The notes under the pieces: model-generated
Told to the model about the DNA's origin: nothing
The model's input: the letters and a program-made list of their open reading frames with translations, nothing else
The model's database searches: none
Made by a program: the position numbers and the translations under genes
Source: a virus
Length of the DNA: 34,176 nt
Direction: 5' to 3' (one strand)
IMG/VR virus record: IMGVR_UViG_3300017737_000036
Span: 1 to 34,176 of that record
Shown: positions 9,166 to 17,593 of the stretch, one piece after another
Position numbering within the stretch: position 1 is the first letter of the stretch
How the letters are laid out: each line of letters begins with the position of its first letter

Positions 9166-11472
9166 CTATGCTCCTGTGCTTATTTTATAATCCATTCCTA
9201 ACAAGTGTAATTTGAGAGGTGCGGATTGTCCAATTTCTATTTGTCCAGTTAAACTGTACCCAAGTATACCATGTAATGTTTTAGTTCCAGTAAAACTTGG
9301 TATGCCTACATCTAAGTTATCAGTACCTAAAGTACGAATAGGTATGGTATTGCTGTTAATCGTTAAATTTTGCGTTTCATTTAAAAATGCATTAACTTCT
9401 AACACACGTTTTTTAAATCCTTTTAAACTAGCATAACCTTGTATACTAGGTTCAATCGGTAATGTTTTAACGGTTACCGTATAATCTAGTCCTACTTCAA
9501 ATGTACTGGTAGTTGCTGTAGGGAATGTTACCGTACTAGCACCTGCTGTAGTATCAGCTTGCATAACTCCATCACCGATAATTTTTAAACTAAAATGTCC
9601 TAAATGTGCAACGGATGCAGACGATGCGTTAGCACCAGTTACTGCTGAATCAAGGGTGACATTTTCGTCAAATAATTCTACATAATATTCATCTGTTGTT
9701 CCATTAACAAATTGAGTAACGGTTAAACGAGTTGCATCTGAGGTAGTTACTGTTGTGTTATCTGCTCCTCGATCTGCTCTAGTAACTGTAATTGTAGCAG
9801 CACCTGGATTAGGTGCAGCAAACCCTGCATCATTATTAATACATGCAGCTAAGTTATCAGCAGTAGTATTGTTGTTAGTTTGCACTAAAAATTGTCCTGC
9901 ACCAGCAGAACCAGAAGTAATTGCTGTTGCAGTAAATGTAGTACCATCCTGTTTAGTAACTACTACTGTTGATCCTGCTGCTATGTTGGCATAATCTGAT
10001 ACGACAATCGTACAGGTTGCTTGTGCTGGTTTTTTTCTAAGCACAGTTGCATATTGGTCAGACACGACAGTTGCTATATTTAAAAAAGTACCATCAGTAG
10101 TAAATTTACTAGCAGCTACAATTTGTTGATCTCTTAACAATGTATAAACTGCCATACTGCCATCTCCAGAATTAACTAAAGCCAGTCTATCTCCTTCGTC
10201 AGTTGATGTTGCTTTACGAATTGACATATCAGTTGGTGTGTTTAATAAATGGCTAGACAACAAACTAATTTGTGTTGAGGTATAAGCATCTTCACCTGAA
10301 CTAAATAAAAATTCATTTAACGCTTTGCCTTGTCTTTGAATGTATAATGTACCACCAGCAACGTTTTGTACTCGTACATTTTCTTTGCTGCCATGACTGG
10401 ATTGTAATTTAGCAATAAAATTAGTAGGTGTTAATGGATCACTAAATTCTTGTGGTGCATAAAATTCACCACCAGTCGTAAATATTTGTAAGTAGTTAGC
10501 TGATATAATATCTACAATAGCATTTAATTGGTTAGTATCAAGAGTTGCTACAAAAGCATCATCAGCATTACCTTCGCCTGGATTAAAATTAAAAAACTCA
10601 TTTATTCTAGATGCAAAAATAGTTGATGGTCTTGACTTACTGCCACCAAAATACAGTCTGCCTTGATGAAAACATGCGCTTCTAGGATACCCTTTACTAC
10701 CACTAAACGTATCAACATAACCAGTTTCTAGTTCCCAGCTAGCATTAGCTATAGCATCCGTATTGAAAAATGGTATTTCAACGTGTGCTTTGACTACAGT
10801 TACAGAATCAAATTCTACAATTCTAGCTCGACCAAAACTATTACCGCCAATGACGTTAACGTATTGTCCTACATGAGATGAACTAAATATACTGTGTTGT
10901 GCTGTTAATGTAATGTTACCTGACACCGCACTTGGTGTTAAAGTGCCAGCGCTAGATGTATCAACAATGGTAAAGCTGGGTGCATATTGTGGATTAAAAT
11001 CAAAGGTAACATCTGCAATAGTCCATGCAGTATCAGATGTACGAGTAATTTTTTTAGGTGCCATATCTTCTTGTACCGTAATTATTGTGTCTGCACTTTG
11101 AGTCCAACACATTTTGGTTAGCATAGCTGAGGTAATGGTTGTAGTTAAATAATTATTGCCACTGCCAGCAATGTTAGTTTGTAATACACCATTTTTAATA
11201 ACTGCCATACGGTTATGGGTAAATGCTAATAAATAAGCATCAGATGTGTTAAATTCAAAAGGAACTAAGCGTATACCATTTTCAGGACTACCGCCTAATT
11301 CTGTAATAAATTTAAGTCCAGGTCTACGTTTAACACCACCTTGTGGTAATACCACTACGTTTAGTGCTGTTGTAAGACCAGTTTCATACGCTTTTAAATC
11401 AGTACGAGATAATAATTTAGGATCTAGTTCACCTGATGTAAAACTATTTTGAATCGCTATAACTCTTGACAT
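9166..11472 (-). CDS. Tail tubular protein B, T7 gp12-like
   Basis: This 768-residue protein starts MSRVIAIQNSFTSGELDPKL and continues through LSRTDLKAYETGLTTALNVV and LPQGGVKRRPGL. That N-terminal pattern is characteristic of the podophage nozzle/stabilisation family (T7 gp12 and P22-type equivalents). The family forms the lower part of the short tail and closes or opens the DNA channel. The long C-terminal part is beta-rich and Thr/Ala-rich (residues about 450-680 carry T/G/A repeats typical of beta-sandwich insertions). The start codon shares a base with the stop of the gp11-like gene, so the two tail-tube proteins are coupled. Confidence 0.9.
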   Translation of the reverse strand: MSRVIAIQNSFTSGELDPKLLSRTDLKAYETGLTTALNVVVLPQGGVKRRPGLKFITELGGSPENGIRLVPFEFNTSDAYLLAFTHNRMAVIKNGVLQTNIAGSGNNYLTTTITSAMLTKMCWTQSADTIITVQEDMAPKKITRTSDTAWTIADVTFDFNPQYAPSFTIVDTSSAGTLTPSAVSGNITLTAQHSIFSSSHVGQYVNVIGGNSFGRARIVEFDSVTVVKAHVEIPFFNTDAIANASWELETGYVDTFSGSKGYPRSACFHQGRLYFGGSKSRPSTIFASRINEFFNFNPGEGNADDAFVATLDTNQLNAIVDIISANYLQIFTTGGEFYAPQEFSDPLTPTNFIAKLQSSHGSKENVRVQNVAGGTLYIQRQGKALNEFLFSSGEDAYTSTQISLLSSHLLNTPTDMSIRKATSTDEGDRLALVNSGDGSMAVYTLLRDQQIVAASKFTTDGTFLNIATVVSDQYATVLRKKPAQATCTIVVSDYANIAAGSTVVVTKQDGTTFTATAITSGSAGAGQFLVQTNNNTTADNLAACINNDAGFAAPNPGAATITVTRADRGADNTTVTTSDATRLTVTQFVNGTTDEYYVELFDENVTLDSAVTGANASSASVAHLGHFSLKIIGDGVMQADTTAGASTVTFPTATTSTFEVGLDYTVTVKTLPIEPSIQGYASLKGFKKRVLEVNAFLNETQNLTINSNTIPIRTLGTDNLDVGIPSFTGTKTLHGILGYSLTGQIEIGQSAPLKLHLLGMDYKISTGA

Positions 11473-12098
11473 TATCTTACCTCAATTAAATCGAAGCTAT
11501 TATTACCTAATGTTTGCGCTCTTTGTCCTTGTGCATCTGCCTGGCAGGCTTGTCTAAATAAACCACCTCTACCGTTTTCAGACGGTGTACCAAATGCTAA
11601 CGATCTAAAAAAATCTGCTTTGGTTATTTGGTCTGTTAAAGGCTCTGCTATGTCGGCTGCTAGCGCATGACGTAACATATAAATAAAATATTCTGGAAAT
11701 CTTGATTCGTTTATGTCTGCTATATAATCTATATAAACTGTTTCATAGTCAGTCAATAATCTTGGTTGATCCACATAATACAATTCAAACTCAGTTTGTG
11801 GCGATGTTCCAGCATCAGATGCTATAAACACTGCTTTTGGTGTGCCAATAATGTCTGCTGGTAACGCATACACATACTTCCATTCTGTAACTGGAGTATC
11901 CACTGTTTGCGCTAATTGAACTTTAACCTTAGCAAACGACCAAGGATAAATTGATAAAATATACTTTTTTAAGTCATCATATAAACGATCACAGATTTTT
12001 GCTGAATCTGTACCTTCAGTAAATGAAGAAATCTCAGAAGCACCAAGCATTAAAAGTGCATCGTTGCATATTGTTAACTTGCTATCTCCTGCTGCCAT
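11472..12098 (-). CDS. Tail tubular protein A, T7 gp11-like
   Basis: This 208-residue protein has the classic gp11-type features: KLTICNDALLMLGASEISSF, then CDRLYDDLKKYILSIYPWSFA and YVYALPADIIGTPKAVF. The gp11 family forms the adaptor ring between portal and nozzle. An AAGGAGAT site lies just before the ATG, immediately after the U-tract of the upstream terminator. Expression therefore needs read-through of that terminator or a local promoter. The stop overlaps the next start. Confidence 0.92.
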   Translation of the reverse strand: MAAGDSKLTICNDALLMLGASEISSFTEGTDSAKICDRLYDDLKKYILSIYPWSFAKVKVQLAQTVDTPVTEWKYVYALPADIIGTPKAVFIASDAGTSPQTEFELYYVDQPRLLTDYETVYIDYIADINESRFPEYFIYMLRHALAADIAEPLTDQITKADFFRSLAFGTPSENGRGGLFRQACQADAQGQRAQTLGNNSFDLIEVR

Positions 12099-12109
12099 AT
12101 AATCTCCTT

Positions 12110-12137
12110 AAAAAAGTATGCCCTGCCGAAGCAGGAC
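12110..12137 (-). terminator. Hairpin terminator between capsid and tail genes
   Basis: On the minus strand a 7-bp stem (GUCCUGC with GCAGGGC, one G-U pair) closes a UUCG tetraloop. Four bases later there is a run of six Ts. It lies after the capsid and candidate decoration genes and right before the gp11-like gene. This is the same place as T7 terminator T-phi, which follows gene 10. The U-tract is slightly detached, so partial termination is likely. Confidence 0.7.
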
Positions 12138-12150
12138 AACTTTATATTAC

Positions 12151-12435
12151 TTAGTCAGAATCAGAAACTGCTCCGATTGTTGTACCGTCACTAATGTCTA
12201 CGACACCAGATGCGTTAGATACGACAACGTGCATAGTAACTGTTCTTGTACCACCAGTTGCTCCATGAACAATTATCATGTCACCAACTGAAAGTTGGTC
12301 TGATAAGTCATTAAAGTAACCAGCAGCATCTACTGCTGTATGGGCATCAGTTGTTGTATAGACATACAAAGCTGGTAAATCACCTGCTCTGCCCTGTCCA
12401 GCTAATGCTCCAAATCCTGCTCTTGCATATGCCAT
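12151..12435 (-). CDS. Candidate capsid decoration protein
   Basis: This 94-residue protein starts MAYARAGFGALAGQGRAGDL and continues with beta-rich sequence (PALYVYTTTDAHTAVD, GDMIIVHGATGGTRTVTMHV). The flexible Gly/Ala N-terminus and small beta body resemble head decoration or head-fibre proteins encoded just after the capsid gene in many podophages. It has a strong AGGAGG site, lies 12 bases after the capsid gene and sits before the hairpin terminator, so it should be made in amounts near those of the capsid. Role is inferred from position and composition. Confidence 0.6.
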   Translation of the reverse strand: MAYARAGFGALAGQGRAGDLPALYVYTTTDAHTAVDAAGYFNDLSDQLSVGDMIIVHGATGGTRTVTMHVVVSNASGVVDISDGTTIGAVSDSD

Positions 12436-12447
12436 ATTATCCTCCTG

Positions 12448-13287
12448 TTATTCACGACAAGTGACTTCAACTATACCAGCTGTATCAATACCAACAGATC
12501 CAGCAGAGAACATAGAGTTCACTAGGAACGATGATTTCTCAGCAATATAGTTAATTTCAGTTTTCTTATCCATGTTAATAGCAAGACCACAAGCATTTTT
12601 ATGCCAAGCTAAACATGTACGGTCAGATGAACCATCAACAGCTAGTCCGCCTTCTGTTCTATCGCCAACCATAATGAATTTAAAACCTAAGAATGAATCA
12701 ACAGTTCCTTGAGCTAATGCTTTAGTTGTGTTGACATCAATAGTTTTTACATCACTATCGTCTAAGAACGCAGCCATGTTATTAGCATGACATAAGAAGA
12801 AACGATCTTCGGCTGGAACACCTTGTTGGTCCATTTTCTTTTTAGTTTCTAATACTTTATCAACATTTAAGTTAGTGTTAGAACCGCCAATAGAATTAGC
12901 AACTGTTAAAGATGTACCTGCTCCATCTAGTGCATCAATTACTAATTGGTCCATTCTACGACCAACAGCCATTGATACCGCTTTTACAAGCTCTGCTCTT
13001 TCGTCAAATAATACTTTGCCGTTTGTAAATATATCGCTATATTCAGCAGCATTGAAATCAGACATTGTAGCTGTTGCTTGTGTGTGTGTTAAGTTCATTG
13101 GAGTTACATCAGACTGTGGTATATGTAAATTTGCCACACCTGATCCTAACTTGTTGAACTTATAAGTATTACCTTGAACGCCACTTCTTTCACGAACTGT
13201 ACCAGCTAAAGCTCTATCGTTTTGATAGGCTTGCTTTACTTCCGCATCAAAGATGGTGACGAAACTTGTACTAATAGATGTACTCAT
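12448..13287 (-). CDS. Major capsid protein
   Basis: This 279-residue protein directly follows the scaffold and precedes the tail genes. It starts MSTSISTSFVTIFDAEVKQA and contains RSGVQGNTYKFNKLG, LVKAVSMAVGRRMDQLVID and GSVGIDTAGIVEVTC. These belong to the HK97-fold capsid type I associate with marine podophages, shorter than T7 gp10. It assembles the procapsid on the scaffold. The 160-base gap upstream is the largest in the late virion block and holds a possible promoter. GGAG lies about 8 bases before the ATG. Confidence 0.88.
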   Translation of the reverse strand: MSTSISTSFVTIFDAEVKQAYQNDRALAGTVRERSGVQGNTYKFNKLGSGVANLHIPQSDVTPMNLTHTQATATMSDFNAAEYSDIFTNGKVLFDERAELVKAVSMAVGRRMDQLVIDALDGAGTSLTVANSIGGSNTNLNVDKVLETKKKMDQQGVPAEDRFFLCHANNMAAFLDDSDVKTIDVNTTKALAQGTVDSFLGFKFIMVGDRTEGGLAVDGSSDRTCLAWHKNACGLAINMDKKTEINYIAEKSSFLVNSMFSAGSVGIDTAGIVEVTCRE

Positions 13288-13419
13288 AATATCACTCCAT
13301 AAAATTAAATTAAATTTTACGCCAGAAGTTGTCCATTTTGGGCTTCAAACTTGTAGGTACCGCCTACCACGAGTCATTTGACATTCAAGGGCAGATGTAC
13401 TGTTATCCTTATTGTGTAT

Positions 13420-13447
13420 TCTATAATGTAATTACAATACTTTGCAA
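13420..13447 (-). promoter_or_regulatory. Possible capsid-gene promoter
   Basis: In the 160-base gap between scaffold and capsid, the minus strand reads TTGCAA, 16 bases, then TATAGA. The same TTGCAA box with a 16-base spacer occurs at the first early promoter (20141). The gap also holds a short hairpin (stem GTAGG/CCTAC, near 13355-13372) and an AT-rich leader before the capsid gene. A separate capsid promoter would fit the need for high output. The match is weak. Confidence 0.3.
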
Positions 13448-14278
13448 CTAAATTATATAATCTTCATTAGGGTTGTCTGGTACTCTTTGTTTAAACCATT
13501 TTTGAACTTTGTTTCGATAAGATACATCACTTTTATATTCTGGAGTTCCTACCATTTCATAAAGTTCTTCTAATGTCGGCACGCCTTCAGTAGTTGGTTG
13601 TGCTACAGGTATATTACCTTCACCGTAATAACGTCTAAGTTTTTGCAAAGCTCTTACACCATCTGCTGTTCCTGCTGACATTTTTAATGAATCCAACTCT
13701 GTTTCGTTTAAAATACCTTTTTTGTGTAAGCTATCTACCCATTCAACTGTAGAACGTATAACTGTGTCTGCATCTGGTCCTAATTTAGCTTTTTCTGCAC
13801 GTACGTCTGTATCATATTGTTCTAAATTAGCCATTTCAGTATCAATATAATCTTTAGCTAAAGATTCAAAAGCAGCTTGTGATACACCATGTTCTTTAGC
13901 CCAACCTTGAAACTTGCCCAATAAAGCATCGTCTTGTGAAATACCTTTTTGTTCTGCAAAAGATATATCATATCCTTCTTCTGGCGCTTTGTGTTTACCT
14001 TGAGAAAAGTTTTTTTCTAATTCACGATACGAGTTAACTAACCCTTCAATGTCTGGACCATCTGCTTCATTCCAAAATTTCTCAGGAAAATACTCAGGTC
14101 TTTCATATTCGACATCTTCTTCTTCAGTGGCTACAGTTTGCTCAATTGGATCAGCTCCATCAGGAACTAACACATCTTCAATTACTTCTGGATTTGCTTC
14201 TTGTTCTGCTGCTTGTTCTTCTTTAAGTTCGTTTAGACCATCATCTAATAATGATTCTGCTTGTTGATTTTCTGCCAT
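13448..14278 (-). CDS. Capsid scaffold protein
   Basis: This 276-residue, strongly acidic protein lies between portal and capsid, the usual scaffold position (T7 gp9). I chose the ATG at 14278 (MAENQQAESLLDDGL) because GAGGGTGAA stands right before it and the upstream gene ends at 14280. The frame is open for 11 more codons upstream. Residues 1-65 are Glu/Asp/Gln-rich. A helical middle follows (ELEKNFSQGKHKAPEEGYDI, and then QGWAKEHGVSQAAFESLAKD), with a basic C-terminal helix (SYRNKVQKWFKQRV) like the capsid-binding end of other scaffolds. Confidence 0.85.
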   Translation of the reverse strand: MAENQQAESLLDDGLNELKEEQAAEQEANPEVIEDVLVPDGADPIEQTVATEEEDVEYERPEYFPEKFWNEADGPDIEGLVNSYRELEKNFSQGKHKAPEEGYDISFAEQKGISQDDALLGKFQGWAKEHGVSQAAFESLAKDYIDTEMANLEQYDTDVRAEKAKLGPDADTVIRSTVEWVDSLHKKGILNETELDSLKMSAGTADGVRALQKLRRYYGEGNIPVAQPTTEGVPTLEELYEMVGTPEYKSDVSYRNKVQKWFKQRVPDNPNEDYII

Positions 14279-14279
14279 T

Positions 14280-14540
14280 TCACCCTCTTGCTCTTTGCAC
14301 TCGTTTTTCAATTTCCCTTACAATTGAGTTTTGCCCTTCGCGACAATAACCATATGATGCTGATTCCCCTGGTATAAAACTAGGTTGTTCAATTGTAATG
14401 GCTCTTAGGTGTTTTAACACCTTTTGTCCATCCTCAGTATTAAAAACTCTAAAATAAAGTCTATTTAATTCCTGTGGATCTACAAAATCTTTGCTGTCTA
14501 TTTCTTGTTCGTCTGTTAATGTTAATTCATCCCAGCTCAT
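14280..14540 (-). CDS. Bbp19-like small structural-module protein
   Basis: This 86-residue protein contains LNRLYFRVFNTEDGQKVLKH and, later, YGYCREGQNSIVREIEKRV. The pattern of an N-terminal helix with F-x-T-x-x-G-x-x-V-L-x-x-L and a later (Y/C)REG helix matches the Bbp19 family, named from Bordetella phage BPP-1 and regularly found between portal and scaffold. Its molecular role is not known. GGAG precedes the ATG; the stop is 1 base from the scaffold start. Confidence 0.65.
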   Translation of the reverse strand: MSWDELTLTDEQEIDSKDFVDPQELNRLYFRVFNTEDGQKVLKHLRAITIEQPSFIPGESASYGYCREGQNSIVREIEKRVQRARG

Positions 14541-14544
14541 TTAA

Positions 14545-16125
14545 TTACTCCATTGGTAATTCTTGTTGATCTTCTTGTGGTGCTTGTTCTCCTTGTTCAG
14601 CCATAGCTTGCTGTTGTGCAGCTTGTTGCGCCATCATTGCTGCTTCTTGTATTAATGCAGCTCGTTCTTCTGTATTATTTATTAATTCTGCTGGTATGCC
14701 TAATTTTTCTGCAATATAATCAGCAACTTCGCCTGCTTTAATTGCAGTAGCACCTTCTGGTCCTAATTGAGCAACTATTTGTTGAAATTGTAATACATTA
14801 CTAACATCATTTTGATTTTGTGACATAGCAATTGGGCTAACTGGTTTTACTTTTATTTCTAAACCATTTACTTTTAAAGGTAATTCGATCATTCCTTGCT
14901 CATCCATAATAGCTAATGTTCTGCGAATGATTGGATTCATGGTTTCTGATATCAATCGACCAAAGGCACTACCTAAGTTCTGCGCTAATTCTTGTATACG
15001 TTGTTGTATTTCAGTTGCACTACGTGCTGACATATCATCTCTTGGTATTGATTCATCTAACAATATTTTTTTAATTGACATTTGTAATTGGTCAATCACA
15101 ATTTGTGATAACTGTGGATCACCACTACGAGCTAATGGTTTTAATGATTCACCCTGTGGTCCACCATTTCTAGCTACTGGTATAATAGCGCCAGGTTTTA
15201 AAGTAACAGTATTAGGGTTTAACACCCCATCGTCTGCTGCGGTATACACACCTGCAATACCCAGTGATGCGTTTTTAAGCAACAATTCTTTTACTTTATT
15301 TAAAGTTTTTATATCAGGTATAGCAACGGTTAATGGTCCACGACCATGTACTTCACCTGCTGCTTTCATATATCTTGATATAACCCATGGCGATGATTTT
15401 AATTCACGATGTAATAATTCATATTTTTCTTTAGAAAAACATAATTGATAATGATACACACCAGTTTCTAAATCTTTAATAGTTGATTCTAAAAGCTCAA
15501 CTTCTTTAATAGGGTTATCACGCACCATATCGTTTAATGTTGAATTTAGTTTAGCATCTGGGTACATAACCTGTATTTGTTCAGCTTTGCATTTTATGTT
15601 TCGATAAACATTTTCAACCTTTCCATACGCACCTTCTTCAAAACAAACTAAATACATTGGTATTGATGTAAAGCGAATTGGGTGTAATTCATCACCAGGT
15701 TGTACCAACATAACACCAGTACCAACCGCTAAGTCTAATAAAAACTCACCCATCGCTAAATCAAAATTACTACTACGAATCACAGAAAACATTTTATCGC
15801 TGTAAATATCTAAGATTCTTTGTACTTCTACTTTTTGTTCATTAGGTATATCGTTGCCAGGTTCTAGTCGACACCAGTTGGTTTGTGGTGGAAATAAACC
15901 TGATTGTATTCTATTAGCAAATCTTTGTGTTGAGTCAATCGCTGTACTGTCAAATACGTCTGCCATTTTGTTTTGACCAACAACACCGCCCTCATAATAA
16001 CCTTCGTATAAATTACGATTGGGTAAAGCAAAACGATAGCAGTCCTCATACACTGATTCCCATGTATCTTTTTTAGCTTTTGCTGATTTATATCTTTTGG
16101 TAATCTGCCCTATGGTTGGTTTCAT
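14545..16125 (-). CDS. Portal (head-tail connector) protein, T7 gp8-like
   Basis: This 526-residue protein matches podophage head-tail connectors (T7 gp8 family) in length and sequence: ITKRYKSAKAKKDTWESVYE at the N-terminus, FDSTAIDSTQRFANRIQSGL, RSATEIQQRIQELAQNLGSA, and a Gln/Glu/Met-rich tail. Twelve copies should form the ring through which DNA is packaged and to which the tail attaches. Its start overlaps the upstream stop by 4 bases (ATGA), and AGGA lies about 10 bases before it. Confidence 0.93.
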   Translation of the reverse strand: MKPTIGQITKRYKSAKAKKDTWESVYEDCYRFALPNRNLYEGYYEGGVVGQNKMADVFDSTAIDSTQRFANRIQSGLFPPQTNWCRLEPGNDIPNEQKVEVQRILDIYSDKMFSVIRSSNFDLAMGEFLLDLAVGTGVMLVQPGDELHPIRFTSIPMYLVCFEEGAYGKVENVYRNIKCKAEQIQVMYPDAKLNSTLNDMVRDNPIKEVELLESTIKDLETGVYHYQLCFSKEKYELLHRELKSSPWVISRYMKAAGEVHGRGPLTVAIPDIKTLNKVKELLLKNASLGIAGVYTAADDGVLNPNTVTLKPGAIIPVARNGGPQGESLKPLARSGDPQLSQIVIDQLQMSIKKILLDESIPRDDMSARSATEIQQRIQELAQNLGSAFGRLISETMNPIIRRTLAIMDEQGMIELPLKVNGLEIKVKPVSPIAMSQNQNDVSNVLQFQQIVAQLGPEGATAIKAGEVADYIAEKLGIPAELINNTEERAALIQEAAMMAQQAAQQQAMAEQGEQAPQEDQQELPME

Positions 16126-16274
16126 GTTTTCTTTTTCCTGTAAACATCCTTTGGTGATCCCATAGAAAATTTACCATTGCTTGCTTTTGCATACTCTTTA
16201 GCCATCTTAACACCGCTTGCTGTGTATTTAAAATGTCTTGTTTTTCCTGTTTTTGGATTGGTAACTTTTGGCAT
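16122..16274 (-). CDS. Small basic protein, unknown
   Basis: This 50-residue protein starts MPKVTNPKTGKTRHFKYTA and ends PKDVYRKKKT. I chose ATG 16274 because AGGAG lies 7 bases before it; the longer in-frame reading would run through the upstream gene. It is rich in Lys and Arg, so it may bind nucleic acid or be a minor head protein. The stop overlaps the portal start (ATGA). Function unknown. Confidence 0.7.
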   Translation of the reverse strand: MPKVTNPKTGKTRHFKYTASGVKMAKEYAKASNGKFSMGSPKDVYRKKKT

Positions 16275-16275
16275 A

Positions 16276-16644
16276 TTAAACTCCTGATTGTGCTTTGCCG
16301 CCTTGTTTTTGCATTGCTGCAAATTGGAATGAAGCATCTTTACGTCTACGTAATCGTTCACGTCTAGACAATGCTGATTCTGATTTACCCAATGTTTCTT
16401 TTTCTGGTTCTGGTTCTTTTAACACAGCGCCAGTATAAGCCTTACCTGTTTTTTCTTTAAAAATATCAGCTGCTTCTTTAGTGACTGGTTTTAAATCTTG
16501 TTGTGCTTGTTGCAATGATTGTCCTGGTGTTATTTCTAATCTTCTTTCAAAAGTTGTACTACCGTCAGGCATTTGAACTGATTTAAAAAATTGCTCAAAA
16601 GGATCTCTTTTTCTCATCCCCATCATTTGCCCAAAACTTATCAT
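16276..16644 (-). CDS. Late hypothetical protein
   Basis: This 122-residue protein begins MISFGQMMGMRKRDPFEQF and carries a strongly basic stretch near its C-terminal third (SRRERLRRRKDASF). It sits among small late genes between terminase and portal and ends 1 base before the next start. I see no recognisable domain. The position suggests a virion or packaging accessory. Confidence 0.65.
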   Translation of the reverse strand: MISFGQMMGMRKRDPFEQFFKSVQMPDGSTTFERRLEITPGQSLQQAQQDLKPVTKEAADIFKEKTGKAYTGAVLKEPEPEKETLGKSESALSRRERLRRRKDASFQFAAMQKQGGKAQSGV

Positions 16645-16647
16645 AAT

Positions 16648-16896
16648 CTACCCTAAAGTTGTTTTCTTCACACCAGTTTCAGCATCTTCTCGCAATGGTG
16701 AAAGTAAAGAACGTCTACCACCGTAACGCTGTCCACGTTTACGTTTTTGCAATCCTTGCATTTCATCAAGACGTTCTTGTTCAGTACGAGCTTTTTCTGC
16801 CGCTAATTCGTCTTTTTGCCTTTGTTGCTCATCCAAAACATCTTGCGAGATTGGTTCTGGTGCTGGCATTTTTGGTTTTGATAATATTCCACCCAT
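16648..16896 (-). CDS. Late hypothetical protein, charged linker type
   Basis: This 82-residue protein starts MGGILSKPKMPAPEP, continues with a helical Glu/Gln/Lys segment (QQRQKDELAAEKARTEQERL) and ends with KRKRGQRYGGRRSLLSPL. Short phage proteins with a Pro-rich start, a coiled helix and a GRRSLL-type end recur beside portal or terminase genes, but I know no assigned role. AGAGGAAA precedes the ATG. Confidence 0.65.
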   Translation of the reverse strand: MGGILSKPKMPAPEPISQDVLDEQQRQKDELAAEKARTEQERLDEMQGLQKRKRGQRYGGRRSLLSPLREDAETGVKKTTLG

Positions 16897-16898
16897 AA

Positions 16899-17036
16899 TT
16901 ATTTCCTCTTTTTCTTAAAGCCAGCTTTCATATTAGCGTAGGCTTTATCTGAAATAGTTGATTTAGATTTAGGGCGGCTAGTACCTGCTTTCTTGCGTGC
17001 GTTAATGTTTGCGTACAAACCTTTCTTGCCTGGCAT
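16899..17036 (-). CDS. Small basic MPGKKG-type protein
   Basis: This 45-residue protein starts MPGKKGLYANINARKKAGTS and ends AGFKKKRK. A perfect AGGAGG stands 6 bases before the ATG, so it is real despite its size. Tiny Lys-rich proteins beginning MPGKKGLYANI are, as I recall, common in marine phages near packaging genes. DNA binding is likely from its charge; the role is unknown. The stop lies 3 bases before the next ATG. Confidence 0.8.
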   Translation of the reverse strand: MPGKKGLYANINARKKAGTSRPKSKSTISDKAYANMKAGFKKKRK

Positions 17037-17044
17037 AGATCCTC

Positions 17045-17593
17045 CTAATAATATTTAGCATACATTACATAATCTGACTTATCATGTCCAAACTGTTTCA
17101 TCAGACCTTCGTAATTGAATTGTAATACAGATGCCCAGTTCTTTGCAACTTGATTATCATTATGAACAATTACTTGCAAACGATGTAATGCCATGTATTT
17201 TGCACCATAATTTAATACAAACTTAGCAGACCTGGTTGTTGCTACAGGGTGTTTATTAAATATTTTACTACCTAAACACCATGCTTCTGCAACAGATGGA
17301 AATACGGTAGCAAATCCAAAACAAGATGCTATTTGATTATCGTACAAAACTGTAATTGCTGGACCCATCATTTGTAATGCTTCAATGTTGGCTACTGTTT
17401 CATCGTAAGTAACGTGATACATCGTGTCAGCTATTCTGCGATCTAAATAATACGCATCATCGTTTTGGTACTCACGATAAAGTATTCTTTCATTCTTATT
17501 TAAACTATTGTAAAATTCTACTAATCCTATAGGGTTTTGCGAGGTTTTTGACACCCCTCTTTTACCTCGCATCTCTTTAGTTTCAGAATACAT
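17045..17593 (-). CDS. GNAT-fold protein, T7 gp13-like
   Basis: This protein has about 182 residues if it starts at ATG 17593, which overlaps the terminase stop by 11 bases. A start 84 bases further upstream is also open. The order of segments, with MGPAITVLYDNQIASCFGFA in the core, then AEAWCLGSK, ARSAKFVL-like helix and LHRLQVIVHNDNQVAKNWAS, follows a GNAT acetyltransferase fold. The last piece is a typical N-x-x-A-x-x-(W/F) helix. T7 gp13, a virion-assembly protein, has the same type of fold and sits among virion genes. It may be structural rather than an enzyme. Confidence 0.65.
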   Translation of the reverse strand: MYSETKEMRGKRGVSKTSQNPIGLVEFYNSLNKNERILYREYQNDDAYYLDRRIADTMYHVTYDETVANIEALQMMGPAITVLYDNQIASCFGFATVFPSVAEAWCLGSKIFNKHPVATTRSAKFVLNYGAKYMALHRLQVIVHNDNQVAKNWASVLQFNYEGLMKQFGHDKSDYVMYAKYY

